NCBI GenBank assembly: GCA_964006375.1
Contig: OZ023264.1
Coordinates: 171,838,295 to 171,902,294, forward strand
Length of the DNA: 64,000 bases
DNA from: Tillus elongatus
Lineage: Eukaryota > Arthropoda > Insecta > Coleoptera > Cleridae
Direction of reading: 5' to 3'
Every line of letters starts with the position of its first letter. Within the stretch, counting starts at the first letter, position 1. Of the stretch, positions 44,011-56,639 are shown piece by piece. Both the position numbers and the translations under genes were made by a program. The notes under the pieces were generated by a model. The model had not been told where the DNA came from, did no database searches, and saw nothing but the letters and a program-made list of their open reading frames with translations.

Positions 44011-44659
44011 ACTAGCAGGTATATCCTATTGTTTAAGGTTTTACAATTTACACAAAACCATTTTGATTTACAATGGATTTTTTGCTCACATTTTAACGAA
44101 ATCAAGGAAAATAACACCTTAGACACATATCTAGGAGCTTGTTAGTCATTTCTTGTAGTATTTTTTTTACACACATTCTGTTCAATCAATTTTTCGTTTT
44201 AACTCTCAGATTCAGATTTAAATAATTAAAAATTAATATACCTCTAACTTTTTTGTCTTTTAAGATAGAAATCTGAATTTTGGTACATAGGATAATCTTT
44301 ACGATAGGAACCAATGCCCTCACTTTGTTATTTCCAAAGATATGGATTTTTTTCCAAAGGAAACACGAAATTTTCCGGAAAAACCTCGGCCGATTTTCCT
44401 GACTAACGAAACTGTGAGTTTTTTAAAGAAAATTCACTAATTAATTTAGGTTAAATGTAAGCTAAAATATTTGAGTAGATGAATTTCTGTTTAGGGTATT
44501 CGACCATCAAGAAACAGATGTTGAAAGGCAAAGGAAAAGTCGGGATGAAGCAAACGCGTTATGGTGGTAAATTAATTTGCGTATCCCAACCATTTACATA
44601 ATGAACATGCTTGTCAACTTTCATTAAAAAAAGTGTTTTATTTTTCAGAGTTATTCTAA

Positions 44660-44836
<177 letters not shown>

Positions 44837-45076
44837 CGCGTCGGTCTCTCTACTGGATCTCAAATTATGTTTTCTTCTCGCATATGCAGTCTTCAGCGGT
44901 ATCTTCTGAAAATATTGGGGATGATACCGGGTGTTAACAAAAAAAGCTACATATCAAAGTTATGTTTTTTTTAATGGAACACCCACTATATTATTCCAAA
45001 TATCGAAAACCTACTGTTTAACGCAACATTTTTTTTTTATTTAAATCTTTTCTACGTTGCTGGCGGCAAGAAAAAA

Positions 45077-45077
<1 letters not shown>

Positions 45078-45168
<91 letters not shown>
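45078..45168. repeat. (TA)n microsatellite
   Basis: 91-bp TA run. Confidence 0.95.
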
Positions 45169-45170
<2 letters not shown>

Positions 45171-46886
45171 ATATAGTTTTGTAATAAGCTATGGATTTTA
45201 AATTTAATTTAATATATAGAATTGATATATATTTAGTTTTTTTTGTTATATTTTAGGTATCTTAGCTTTTTAGTTTTATGTTCCTGTAAAGTTTAGTGAA
45301 ATGTGTTGTAAATGTTGTTATTATGAAATATATGTATTTGTGTGTGTAACTTACACCTGGATGTACTCGATGTATTTTTTTTTGCCTGTTTAACACACAG
45401 AAAACAACTAATAACATACATGAACTGCCTCTCACCTCAGGGAGCTTATTAAGCAAGTGGGTTCAAGTCCCCTTTGGTTTTTTTTCGTAATTTCGAATGT
45501 TTACATATATAAAATTTTAGAGCACTGCTCCTTTTCTTTATTTATCAATTTATAATTCCCCTTTTTTATTGTTCTTGATACTGACCCTTTTAATATTAGT
45601 GGCCTTCCCAAATATTTACTTGTGTGAACAAAAATAAAGCAAGAATTTTAAGTTTAACGCACAATAAGAAACTTTTATTATAACATTGAAACCAGATGAC
45701 AAATGCCTATTGCTATTAGATATTTATAATTTGCTCATTTGCTGAATATTCAGTTTTTATTTATTTTATTTAACAAAGTCAACCCCCTTACGAAGAGACT
45801 GGCCAGTATATTGCTTTACTATATATTTTTTTAAATTTACTTATATAGATCTCTTACACTAAATAGACTATTAAGACAAACCAGCTGGAGAACGCTAGCT
45901 TATTCACTTTACTAAATTTAACGTGTAATCAATGCATGATCTGTTCGGTGCTGAGATAAAGTATGATGGTCTCTATTGTCGAAATATGATTGCTTTGAAA
46001 GATTATGGCAATTTAATGTTTTGTATAATACGTTTTTTGATGCTGTAGCTGTGCCACAGAAAGTAAGTATTATGACGATCACACTTACGATTTTATTCTC
46101 AAACTCTCCTTCTGCCGACTAGTTCTTCTGCTGCTACAAGGTGATCTGTCAGTCTCGTATCTGTTTCCTTAAAGTTTTTCACTTCAACATCTCGTTCCCA
46201 AATTTCTAACACAATTTTCCTCGTTCCAAATTTTTTCTAATTATCCAACTTTCTAATAATTTTTATAATAATAATCTGTTTATTTTTCTCTTGACTACCG
46301 TCTCCAAGTGAAAAATTTCTTGTTGGCCGCCTTCCAAATTCATCTTAAGATTTTGTTTGTTTGTATCCTCATTTCCTGGGTTACCTTGTTACACCTTGTT
46401 ACATCTTTCAATGCACTATAAACACTATTTTTGACAGCATTCCTTAACCTATCACAATTTTATTGTCAGTTTTGACATTTGTGGTAACTGAACAGCTGAC
46501 TTATATTTAGGTTACATGAAATTTTGACAAACTTAATCCTAATAAATATTAACACCATAAATTACCTAATTATACTAAACATGAACATCTTAAACTATTT
46601 AAACAATTTCTACTAAATAATTTAGACTTGCCTTTACCTACTTTAACACATATATCTGTCATTATTTTGGGAATCAATTCTGAGCTTTCGAATTCTATAT
46701 TAGGTCTTACGATATGCCTGTAAAATTTAGTTTTTCCCTTGCCACGTTGCTTATATGCTGCATTAGCATTGCATACACCAAAAGTAAGCAAAATATGTTT
46801 GTTTCATGCTATGTATGGGTGGTTTTAAGAGTGTGTTGTTGTGTGTATGTTTACTTTCCCATTTTAAAAACCATATCAATATATAT

Positions 46887-46888
<2 letters not shown>
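45169..46888. other. Unassigned AT-rich DNA
   Basis: No coding block supported. A lone B-box-like GGGTTCAAGTCC at 45459-45470 has no matching A-box, so no tRNA or SINE is called. Confidence 0.4.
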
Positions 46889-46981
<93 letters not shown>

Positions 46982-46984
46982 TAT
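46889..46984. repeat. (TA)n microsatellite
   Basis: 96-bp TA run abutting a MITE. Confidence 0.95.
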
Positions 46985-47201
46985 AGTGGAGAATAGCGCA
47001 AAGCACCATAGCTAGTCTTGTGGTGGTTTATGCTTCCACGTACACACAGTTCAACAAGTAGAAAGCTGTCACAAGAAAACTAGAGAGCGAAAGCAACCAC
47101 TCACCTGGCTAATACTACGACGGGCGTTGAATTACACGACTCGCTGTGGAGGCCTAGAATCGTAAAAAAAACAGAAATGGTGCTATGCGCTATTCTCCAC
47201 T
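46985..47201. mobile_element. MITE with 25-bp terminal inverted repeats
   Basis: 217 bp. The left end AGTGGAGAATAGCGCAAAGC and the complement of the right end (ending at 47201) match at 24 of 25 positions. It is non-coding and lies directly against the (TA)n array. The target duplication is obscured by the TA run. Superfamily unknown. Confidence 0.75.
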
Positions 47202-47322
47202 GCTTTATATGGCAATGCCAGCGTTTAGGCCGACTTGCTGGAGGTGCAGGTGTGCCATATTCAAAACTCAATAAAAAGGGCGAAACTAGTATATCTCTCC
47301 TGCCATTCATCTCAAGGCAAGC

Positions 47323-47375
47323 TCCGGGGGGGGGAGGGGTGGTGGGGTGGGGGGGGGGTGGGGGGGGGGGGGGGG
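47323..47375 (+). repeat. G-rich tract
   Basis: Over 50 bp almost wholly G with a few T and A, including runs of 8 or more G. Such tracts can form G-quadruplexes (general knowledge). The adjacent open frame is not convincing as a gene. Confidence 0.8.
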
Positions 47376-47689
47376 CTGAAGTGAGTATGGTACAGACCAA
47401 CGCGCTGAATTTGCAGAAAATGGGCCTGACTACCTTTCAAGCAAACTCCTCACCAACTCTTGAAAATTACCTAAAAAATTCGTTACATGCTTTCACAGTG
47501 TCACTTATTATCGCATTTTTTTTCTATACATTGTATGTTGTTGGTGCCATTTTTATTATTCTTTAGAGTTTTACCAGTGATTAAGTAATTATTTTCCATA
47601 GCTTTTGTCTATGGTGGTGCTTAGGTTTCTCAACCATTTTTCTTTGACAATATATTTTAGCAGCCCTTATATAGTCATTTAGGTTGTTT

Positions 47690-47934
<245 letters not shown>

Positions 47935-48299
47935 TAATATAATCCACGGTTTCCTCTTCCTATAAAATATCGGAAAAGCAGGTTTTTGTATCTTTAATCT
48001 CATAAAATGCAGACCATTTAAGATCCAATATTTTCCAATTTAAATCGCTTATAATGTACAAATTGTTTAAGAAATTTGTCTTGTACCTTTGTTTCATATT
48101 CAGTTTGCAAATATATGTTGTAGCAAAATATTTAGCAAATTATAGATTTTAGGGTTATTTTTAGCCAATATGGGTTTGTTGGTAAGGAAATACTAAAGAA
48201 TAGTTTTATCTAATCAATAATTGTCTAGAGCCGTTAGCAAGAATTGCAAGTATTTTAAGAAGTTGAAGCGTATCGTAACGACGAACTATTTTTTATCAA

Positions 48300-48306
48300 T
48301 ATAAAA
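48300..48306 (+). promoter_or_regulatory. TATA box upstream of histone H1 relic
   Basis: TATAAAA lies 95 nt upstream of the ATG at 48395, a plausible spacing for a histone gene. Its presence suggests the locus derives from a DNA-level copy rather than from a processed mRNA. Confidence 0.45.
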
Positions 48307-48394
48307 CGACTCAACAATTTCCAAGGAAATACGTCAGATATTTTCGAAAACTTCGTTTCGCTTCTCGTTTGATACCGTCCAGCTAATAACGAAA

Positions 48395-49007
48395 ATGACA
48401 GATAAGGCTAAGATACGACTAAGCTCCGGCGAAAAGTGCGAAATCCAACAGGGTAAAACAAGGGAAAAACCCCAAGTCGAAACCGTCCCATCCTCTAACT
48501 TCCGAGATGATCAAGGACTTTAAAGAACGCGGCGGTTCATCATTGCAAACCATCACGAAGTACATCGCCGCCAACTACAAGGTATACGCGCATGATCTGG
48601 CTTTATTCATCAGGAAATACTTGAAATCGGCCGTTGCCTCCGGCTTTCTGGTACAGACAAAAGACAAGGGAGGGTCCGGTTTCTTCAGGCTAGCATCGAT
48701 CTCCGTTAATAGCGGTGTCGGCGACAAGAATTTGGACATTAAGAAAGTGAAGAGAGCCGTCACCGGCGATAAACCCAAAGCGGCGGCGGCCAATAAAACC
48801 GCAACGAAACCGAAAAAGGTCCCTTCCAGCCTCAAAGCGAAGAAGCACGTTGATGGCTGTGCTAAAAAGAAACCCGCCTCCGCCGCGGCTAAGCCGTCGT
48901 TATCGTCAAAAAAGAGAAAGGACAAAGCAGGTCTCACAAAATAACCGCAGGCATCCAAACCGAAAACGGCCAAGAAAAAGGCATCGGCTTTACCCAAGAA
49001 AAAGTAA
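48395..49007 (+). pseudogene. Linker histone H1, degenerate orphan copy
   Basis: Translation shows the three-part H1 structure. A basic N-tail (AKSAKS, KNPKSKPSHPLTSEM) is followed by the winged-helix globular domain (KERGGSSLQTITKYIAANYK, KYLKSAVASGFLVQTKDKG) and a Lys/Ala/Pro-rich C-tail. Defects: the ATG at 48395 is in a different frame from the globular domain, which has a TAA at 48420-48422; helix 1 is short by about four residues between SEM and IKDF; TAA at 48942 ends the frame early, although C-tail-like sequence (SKPKTAKKKASALPKKK) continues in frame to TAA 49005-49007. GC content is clearly above the flanks, as expected for a histone gene. A product starting at internal ATG 48507 (145 codons) remains open, so residual coding cannot be excluded. 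Confidence 0.8.
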
Positions 49008-49016
49008 CCGATGTAC

Positions 49017-49040
49017 GGTCTCGTTATCTGAGATGAAAGT
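49017..49040 (+). terminator. Possible eroded histone 3' stem-loop
   Basis: GTCTC...GAGAT can pair (49018-49022 with 49030-49034) around TTAT, followed by GAAAG, recalling the replication-histone stem-loop and downstream purine-rich element. It is a poor match and close to the stop codon. Confidence 0.3.
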
Positions 49041-50345
49041 TATGACGGGTGCGAGATATTTAATGAAAAAAACAAATAAATTATTCACCTCACGTCACCT
49101 GCGACGACGTATCGACGGAGGATCAAAAATGACGGACCCCATGTGGCGAAACTAAATTCTTCATTTTAACTCCCTCTATCTCTTTTAATTGAGACTTTTG
49201 GACTCAAGTAAGTTTAGCTAAGTCGAAATATTTTGATCACCACAATCCACTGCAACTCTGTGTATCATTATTTTTGGACCATGTTGTATATAGTCTTTTT
49301 AGAAAATGAAAAGGGCTAGTGAAGAAGAAACAAACAATTCAACAATATTCTACATTACTCTTTCGCCAAAAGTTAACTGGTAGAATGATTGTAGAACCAA
49401 GCCAATCCTGATTACACTATTCCAGAAGCCAATAAGATTAATAGGTGTATCCCTGTTCCTTAACTACTTTCAGATATATTGCTTTTAATTTGGTTCTAAA
49501 TTGAAAACTGGAACGAGATTTTTAATCTGGGATACATTAACCGAAACATTTAATTATATACTTCAGGTGCTAACGTGGGGAATGTCTTCTCTGAAGTCGT
49601 GGTTGCATCGACCGCTAACATTGCTGCATTTGTTTTGTTTTAGGTAAACTGGTTACGCCTCTAATTCATTACTTTTTGAGAGATTGCGTGTAACAGAAAA
49701 TTAATATTGATGAAGTTTGTGTCCATAATGACAAATAGGTCTTGCAACCACTTGAACTATGGAATAATCGATGTAACTATTGGTCTATTACGTAATTATG
49801 TTTACATATGCAAATTGCATACAGGCTTCAATATCCACACCACGATCGTCTTGTTTATACCTCGATCTAGCTTTTCCTATTAAGTGTAATTTCCTTTTAA
49901 GGTTGTAAATGCGTTAGATTAACTTTAATATTGAAACATCTTAGTACAGTTACCTCAGGAATATTGAACTAGAGTATTTAATAAATATAAGTCCTTAGCA
50001 ATGCAGTTTACGGAGCATAGTAGCTTGTGAAATGTTATAGCTCCATGGTTGCCACAGAGGAAATTTAATGTTTTGGATTAATGCCATGCCAAATGGTTTC
50101 TTTTGTGATAATTTTATTTTTCAGTTAACTGGTTTTAGGGCATTGTATAACTGCTTAGTACTTATCACTAATAGACAAGATTGCAATTTTTAAGTTGTGA
50201 AAAAACTTCTTCAAATCGTTGCCACAAAGTGACCCTTATGAACTTGTACAATATAGATTATGTAGAGGCACTCTAAATGGAATTTTAACTATGTGGTAAA
50301 CGATTTCCATTTGAATTTATTAGAAATGTCACATTTTCATAAGTT
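49041..50345. other. Unassigned DNA downstream of the H1 relic
   Basis: AT-rich, no supported coding block, no repeat terminus recognised. Confidence 0.4.
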
Positions 50346-50348
50346 ATA

Positions 50349-51100
<752 letters not shown>

Positions 51101-51110
51101 TTCTCTGTGT

Positions 51111-51111
<1 letters not shown>

Positions 51112-51174
<63 letters not shown>
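51112..51174. repeat. (TA)n microsatellite
   Basis: 63-bp TA run. Confidence 0.95.
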
Positions 51175-51176
<2 letters not shown>

Positions 51177-51217
51177 TTTGGAATGTTGCACTACTCTGTA
51201 ATCACTTTTAAATATAC

Positions 51218-51339
51218 ACTTTAATTGTTTGCTGTACTTTCAGTGATTTGTTATTTGGTTACGTGGTTATCTGAAGGGTTCGAAACTCCAGTCCACGTAA
51301 CCAAATAACAAATCACTGAAAGTACAGCAGACAAATAAA

Positions 51340-51341
<2 letters not shown>
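51218..51341. repeat. Palindrome with 49-bp arms between two TA arrays
   Basis: Arms 51218-51266 and 51293-51341 are inverted copies with two mismatches; the 26-bp spacer contains CTGAAGGGTTCGAAACTCC. No coding. It is bracketed by (TA)n arrays on both sides. Confidence 0.8.

Positions 51342-51405
<64 letters not shown>
51341..51405. repeat. (TA)n microsatellite
   Basis: 65-bp TA run. Confidence 0.95.
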
Positions 51406-51410
<5 letters not shown>

Positions 51411-52129
51411 TTTTAGTGCCGCTCCTGTTAAGCCATTGAATGACATTAATTGTGGGCTAGAAAACAGTTGCACTGACATTAAAACGGGGTTGGGGCGAAG
51501 ATCTGGCCACACTGTTAGCTGTCAAATGTTTATTTTCGTACTCACATTGTACGGGTTGTCCCGCTAAGGTAGGCCAGCGGCTGTATCCCGAAAACTATTT
51601 GTTCTACAGGTGTCGGGAAAAAAGTATAACAAAATATAAGTATGCTTAAATTACTTTCTACTTTCCACTTTGACCGCTAGATGGCGTATTTTCAAATATG
51701 TGTGTGTGTGTGTGTGTGATGACTACTGTATGGCCTCGGAAGCCAGGTCCTTTAGCCAAATATTTTCAAATAAAAATAGAGAAGTCAGATTTTCTTCAAC
51801 AATCAATAATGGAGGTAAGTTACGTAGAACGATTATGGAGTCTACTACTTAAGCTCTAAAAAATATGTACATTACATTTTGGCCCATCTCTTAGAATAAG
51901 AGGAAGGGGGAGCGTTGATTCGTATTACAGAAGAAGTTAGATAACTACCGAATACGTTAACCCATTTAATCGAACTTCATCTTGTTTCAAAGCTATTTAA
52001 TAGCTTAATTACCGTCTGTAATATTTGCGTTTCCGCTTAAGCCTGAACCGACAGTGGCAGCGACAGACAAGAGTTTTTTGGACGATGTAGTAACCACTCA
52101 GTTTGCCATGAGACGTTAAATGGAAGGCT

Positions 52130-52270
52130 TACTTTTTAGTGAATTTTCTTGAAAAAAAAATCACTAATGAGGAGATCCCGACTTTAGAATTTTGAAAACA
52201 TTTATTCAAATAACCGCGAATTAGGCCCCCTAGAACTGATATCCAGGGTCAGTTTCAAGTTTTATATGTT

Positions 52271-52333
<63 letters not shown>

Positions 52334-52600
52334 AAACTGATCCCGGATATGGGTTCTAGAGGGCCTAGTTCGCACTCATTTAAAGAATTTTTTTCTAAAT
52401 TGGAAAAGTCGGGATCTCCTCGTTAGTGATTTCTTTTAAAGAAAATTCCCTAAAACAAGCACTTGTGAAGTCACGGAAAAGTCTACGACTGTATTAAATA
52501 TGGAACGGTTTCACTAAGTTAGGGCAAGAACAAACAACCAGATATTTTATTCAAATTAAATCAAGTCTTCAAATATCACACCAACAAATCAAAAAATAGT
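52130..52600. repeat. Composite repeat with internal (TA)n
   Basis: Hairpin module at 52137-52175 and left block, (TA)n 52272-52331, then the same left block in inverted orientation (52332-52450) and the SINE family 3 body. The two sides of the TA array are therefore inverted copies of each other. Confidence 0.65.
52272..52331. repeat. (TA)n microsatellite
   Basis: 60-bp TA run at the centre of an inverted pair of repeat modules. Confidence 0.95.
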
Positions 52601-54770
52601 CGTCCGAATTTGATCAAAATCGGCACATACCTTCCTTCCCAAGCAACAAATTAAGGCATGTTAACCAGCACTCGAGTCCAAATAACCTAACCAAGTTGTA
52701 ATTTAGTAATAATTAACTAAAATGCTGCCTTGATTGTCATAATGGCTACAAATTTGGAAATGCAGCTCCGAACTAGCTTATTTTTGACTATTAAAATTAC
52801 TCCAAAGTCAGTAACTTACAAGTAACTAAATTGGGAAAAAATTTGTTTAATTTTACTCATAAAATATTCTTGAATATACTTTTGTGTTTCAATTCCAGAG
52901 GTGGTAATTTTTAGGTCGAAGTGTGCCCTAAATTGGACTGAAAATCGACTACCAAGCCCAGATACCTGAAATACCTACTTTAAGGTAATTTATTACCTAA
53001 TATTAACCTGCAATATGTCTCTGTGGTATAGTAAATTGGAGGTCTTCTTATCAAGTCTATCTTACATATATATTACCAATTTCATTGCAATACAGCACAG
53101 GAAATATTTTGGGCACTGAGCTAACCTAAAATGGCTTTCTGATCGGCTATAAAGTCATAATTACTGCAGAAATGGTCTTCCAAGTCAAATTGTCTACCTT
53201 CAAGTTGAAAATACCCGTAAAATCTGACTGGAAATAAAAATTGTCCTCAAAGTTCAAAGTATACAGCAGTGAAATACATTTGTGAATCTTAAAGGTGTGT
53301 CAGTTGATAAACTTCATCAATAAAAGTTTATTCTTGTTGTTAATGTGCGTGCACCAGTAACAAATATAGTGTTACAATGCCCCCTTTGAAACCAATAAAA
53401 GTTTACAGACATACTACAAACTATTATAGAGTAGTAAAGAATGCTCACAGAAAAATAGTGATAGATGCTGATCATTCAAAGTGGCTTACATCAAATGAAG
53501 AACACTCATTTTTCAATCCTAAAAAAGTATGACCACTTTATCGGCTACTACTACTAGGTATATGAAAGTAAAACTGAATTTCAATTCTATGCTGGTATCA
53601 AATCAGCACGTTCCCCTCTTCAATATAATACATCCCTTTTCATGCCAAATGGAGTGAAGCAGTGGCAACACGGTCAGCTGTCATGTTTATGTTTATTTAC
53701 TTATTTTATTTTGTTTCTATTTTCTATTAATGTTTATATATTATGGAATCAAAGACCAAAAGCGCTGTATAATCATTCCTATATGTCTCTCGGCTGTGCA
53801 CGGATATAAGTAATATAAATTTCTATACACGAAAATGTTTCATTTCTAATAAATTCAAACAAAGGTCGTTTACCATATAGTTGAAATTCCCATAATAGGA
53901 CAAAATGCCTTCAAAGTTTGGTTAGTTTGTCCTGTCATTAGGAATTGTGACTTATAGGTAAAAAAATAGGGCAAAATTAACTTCCAGGTCAATAATGTTA
54001 GAATGGCAGCCATATTAAATTAATTTTGCGGTATCCATCTTGATTGTATTGGAAAATGAAAAATAATGTTTTGTTGAATATAGTGTAATCAAATTTTAGT
54101 TCGAAAAAAACATTAAATAATGATTGTATACCATGACAACAAGATAGTTTTGTGTTGTTTACATCACCAATCCTCCAAAATCAGAATTTCAAGAATTTTG
54201 AATAATTTTTTATTTTCACTAATTTTATCTTTTACACGGGCGCTCGAATTTTATCGAAGTATCATCATCGTGTTAACAGAAAAAAACATAACCGCAGTGG
54301 TTTTTTTCTTTATACAGTGCGAATCACCTTTATCATTGTTGCAAATATTTGAAGTAGGTTCTTTGATCATTCAGGATGTCATTTTTTAACAAAGATGGAC
54401 AATATCTCTACTACTCTACTGTTTGTTTATACATACATAACCACAGATCCTACACTACCGGATAATGTCACATGCGTAGTTCGTTGTTAAGAACGTCACG
54501 GCACTCGGCGCCTAGATGTCAGATTCAAGTAAAGCGTAGCACATATTTACCAATATATTACGTCCATTGGCCCAATGTTGAATGAAAATTCTCTAAATAT
54601 AACTAAAACATCTTGGTCGAAACGCCTTGCTGGACCTATTATCGACTTCCATATTACTTTGACTTTATTCCCCACATTGGTAATATACACTTAAATTTTA
54701 CTTGAAAATGACCTGTGGTGATTTGGTCGCCGACCTATTGGTAGGGCGATTTTACGTCAATTTGACTTTA
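52601..54770. other. Mostly unassigned DNA
   Basis: Holds a short, coding-looking frame at 53379-53534 (listed separately) and the third copy of the small interspersed repeat near 53620-53710. No other supported feature. Confidence 0.4.
53379..53534 (+). CDS. Short unrecognised open frame (51 codons)
   Basis: ATG to TGA, with a composition more protein-like than the surrounding AT-rich frames (YRHTTNYYRVVKNAHRK, then DADHSKWLTSNEEHSFFNP). I do not recognise a family. It could be a first exon, a small transposon ORF or chance. Confidence 0.2.
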
Positions 54771-54774
54771 AATG

Positions 54775-55015
54775 TTGCTTGGGTTTCGCAAGTGGCTTGG
54801 ATAAGTTTATTAGTCAGGAAAATCGACCGTGGTTTTCACGGAAAATTTTGTGTTTTCTTTCGAAAAAAACTGATATCTCCGAAAATAATACAGCCAGTGC
54901 AACCAAATTTATTACGGTAGTTTCTGTCATAAAGAGTAATCTATGCACCAACATTCAGATATCTATCTTAAAAGACAAAAAAGTTAGAGGTAAATTAATT
55001 TTTAATTAATTAAAT
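54775..55015 (+). repeat. Composite repeat, GATAACTC-type module fragment
   Basis: Contains GCAAGTGGCTTGGATAAGTT, GGAAAATTTTGTGTTTTCTT and the GCAACCAAATTTATTACGG landmark in the usual order. Confidence 0.6.
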
Positions 55016-55119
55016 CTGATTCAAGAAAGCTAAAATGTCAAAATTGCTTGATCAGAATGTAAATGAAAAATACGTTTTATGTAAATTGTAAAACTTTGAA
55101 CAATAGGATAGTCCTGCTA

Positions 55120-55200
55120 GTAAATGCATATAGTGCGTAGCTCAGTGGGCTAGGTCCCTGTACATCGTATAATAGACTCCAAGGTGAATTCCTCATTTTA
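55120..55200 (+). mobile_element. tRNA-like SINE head, family 3, copy c
   Basis: GCGTAGCTCAGTGGGCTAGG (A-box-like) followed by GGTGAATTCCTC in place of the B-box. Matches the heads at 27.95-28.03 and 43.94-44.0 kb in opposite orientation. Confidence 0.45.
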
Positions 55201-55439
55201 CTTTGCAGTTATCTAATCTGATTGTTGTTATTCCGATGAATTTTTTAGCGAGTTTTTGTATAAAAAATAATTTTAATTTTAATTATAAATGAATTTAGTG
55301 AATTTTGTTTGAAGAAACATTTGATAATTTTTGTATGAAATATTATTCAATTGACGGAACATTTTTGAAATGAAATTCGTCGAAAATAAGGTTTTAATGG
55401 ATTTTCGTGCAAACAAATTATTTTATTCACTAAGTGAAG

Positions 55440-55640
55440 ATTGAAACCTGTTATCAGCACTGACAATTACACTTGGAGAAACCCAAAGCACCACAACACA
55501 TTTAAAAAAAGACCTGACGATCGTTTCACTAACATTCTGAATTTTTCATCCTCTGATGACGCTAAATTGGTTAGTGAAACGATCGTCAGGTCTTTTTAAA
55601 AATTTGTTGAGGTGATTTGGGTTTCTCCAAGTGTACTTGT
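55440..55640. repeat. Head-to-head pair of PLE terminal repeats
   Basis: A minus-strand pLTR (55443-55532) and a plus-strand pLTR (55541-55640) face outwards with only about 10-20 bp between, and no internal PLE sequence. The plus copy has the hammerhead motif. The minus copy is cut within it, retaining only GTTAGTGAAACGATCGTC. Confidence 0.75.
55550..55590 (+). ncRNA. Minimal hammerhead ribozyme motif in PLE terminal repeat, copy 3
   Basis: Stem I CCT/AGG, core CTGATGA (55553-55559), stem II GCTAA/TTAGT (55561-55565 with 55571-55575), GAAAC (55576-55580), hairpin AC-GATC-GT, cleavage triplet GTC (55585-55587). Confidence 0.65.
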
Positions 55641-55644
55641 AAAT

Positions 55645-55812
55645 TATTTTATTTTGGATTTTAAATACAGATTAGATATATAATTTGAATTTTATGTATG
55701 CTTTTAGAAGAATTTTGTGTAAAAAATATTTAGCCAAAAAAAAACATCTGCCATTAAAAATATTTTTATGAAAATTCACTACCATAACGCACTTACTGCG
55801 TCTAGACTTTTT
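55645..55812 (+). repeat. Composite repeat distal end
   Basis: Ends with ACTACCATAACGCACTTACT then GCGTC and the T run, as at 33.6 and 42.5 kb. Confidence 0.6.
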
Positions 55813-55899
55813 TATATATCTTCTTGTTCGCGAAAACCATCTGTTTAGATAATAAGGCGTGGTGATCACAAATAAAGCTTTTTATGACACATTTCTCTT

Positions 55900-56440
55900 T
55901 TTAACTTTACGGGGAAAGGAAGAATGAAGATCCTCCAGTGACTAGCAACAATTTATCAGTAAGAAAATAACTAAAATATAGCAAATACTTTTGCAGTGGC
56001 AAACAAAATTTCAGGAGCATTTGCTTATTCCACATGCTAAAGTGTCAAAACTGCATTGTGCTCTTAAAGGATGGATCCTTCGATCCGGAGATTTATGTGA
56101 AAGAGCAGTGGATATCAGAGCACTCTATCTCAAAGAGAGACTATCCGATTATTTGAATCTGTTGAGACAGCGAGTGACTGCAGTGAGATGGCAGATAACA
56201 TCAGCAACGTATCGTTCATGTTAAGAATTCACTTTATACCGCGATCCAGTCAATTATTTCCTGTCGAAGAGGACCATCCTCCTGCAGACAGATAAATGGA
56301 CGGAATTCTCTGAATCTGGAAAGCTACAAAGATACCGAGTAAACATGTTGTTTAAAGCGGAATATTTCTTGGACTCTACTAGAGTGCCCCCTATGCACGT
56401 GAGCATCTCTGAAGTCTACTTTTATTTTTTAAATAAATGG
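55900..56440 (+). pseudogene. Possible two-exon gene remnant of unknown function
   Basis: A first open block (about 55908-55962, residues ERKNEDPPVTSNNLS) ends at a donor-like CA/GTAAGA. A 34-bp gap (short for an intron) ends in TTTTGCAG at about 55996. The frame then continues in phase for about 75 codons (WQTKFQEHLLIPHAKVSKLH, LYLKERLSDYLNLLRQRV), meets one TAA (56222-56224) and continues in the same frame for about 70 more codons (DPVNYFLSKRTILLQTDKW) to another donor-like TGG/GTAAAA near 56438. Codon texture is protein-like. The in-frame stop and short gap argue for a pseudogene or missed structure. Family not recognised. Confidence 0.4.
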
Positions 56441-56639
56441 GTAAAAAATAGTTTGTTTTGTGTGTTCACAAGGAGCATATATAAAAGGACCTACATAGTT
56501 ACTGAACCCAAATCATAAGGCATCGTATTTTGCCAGCAGTAATTTAATTTGGAACCGGAATATTACTAAGAAAATATAAAACTTTAAGTACAGATGTTGA
56601 TAATTCTTTTCTGGCGTCAAAATGTTTTTTCCCCTATAA

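Larger units (their letters stand above)
43450..44580. repeat. Composite repeat block, several modules
   Basis: Hairpin module (43475-43500), (GT)n(TA)n array, then the mirror-orientation left module (43600-43700), SINE family 3 body and head (43720-44005), the inverted GATAACTC-type module (44260-44410) and a diverged end motif (44540-44575). Confidence 0.6.

Noticed and set aside
45459..45470. B-box-like GGGTTCAAGTCC suggesting a tRNA gene
   Set aside because: No A-box at the proper distance and no cloverleaf pairing.
47177..47566. 129-codon open frame with poly-Gly and hydrophobic C-terminus
   Set aside because: It begins inside a MITE and crosses a G homopolymer; no conserved motif.
48300..49040. 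Functional replication-type histone H1 gene
   Set aside because: Start codon out of frame with the globular domain, early stop in the C-tail and a short deletion in helix 1; called a pseudogene instead.
51270..51290. CTGAAGGGTTCGAAAC as a hammerhead
   Set aside because: No room for stem II between the two core elements and the last core A is missing.
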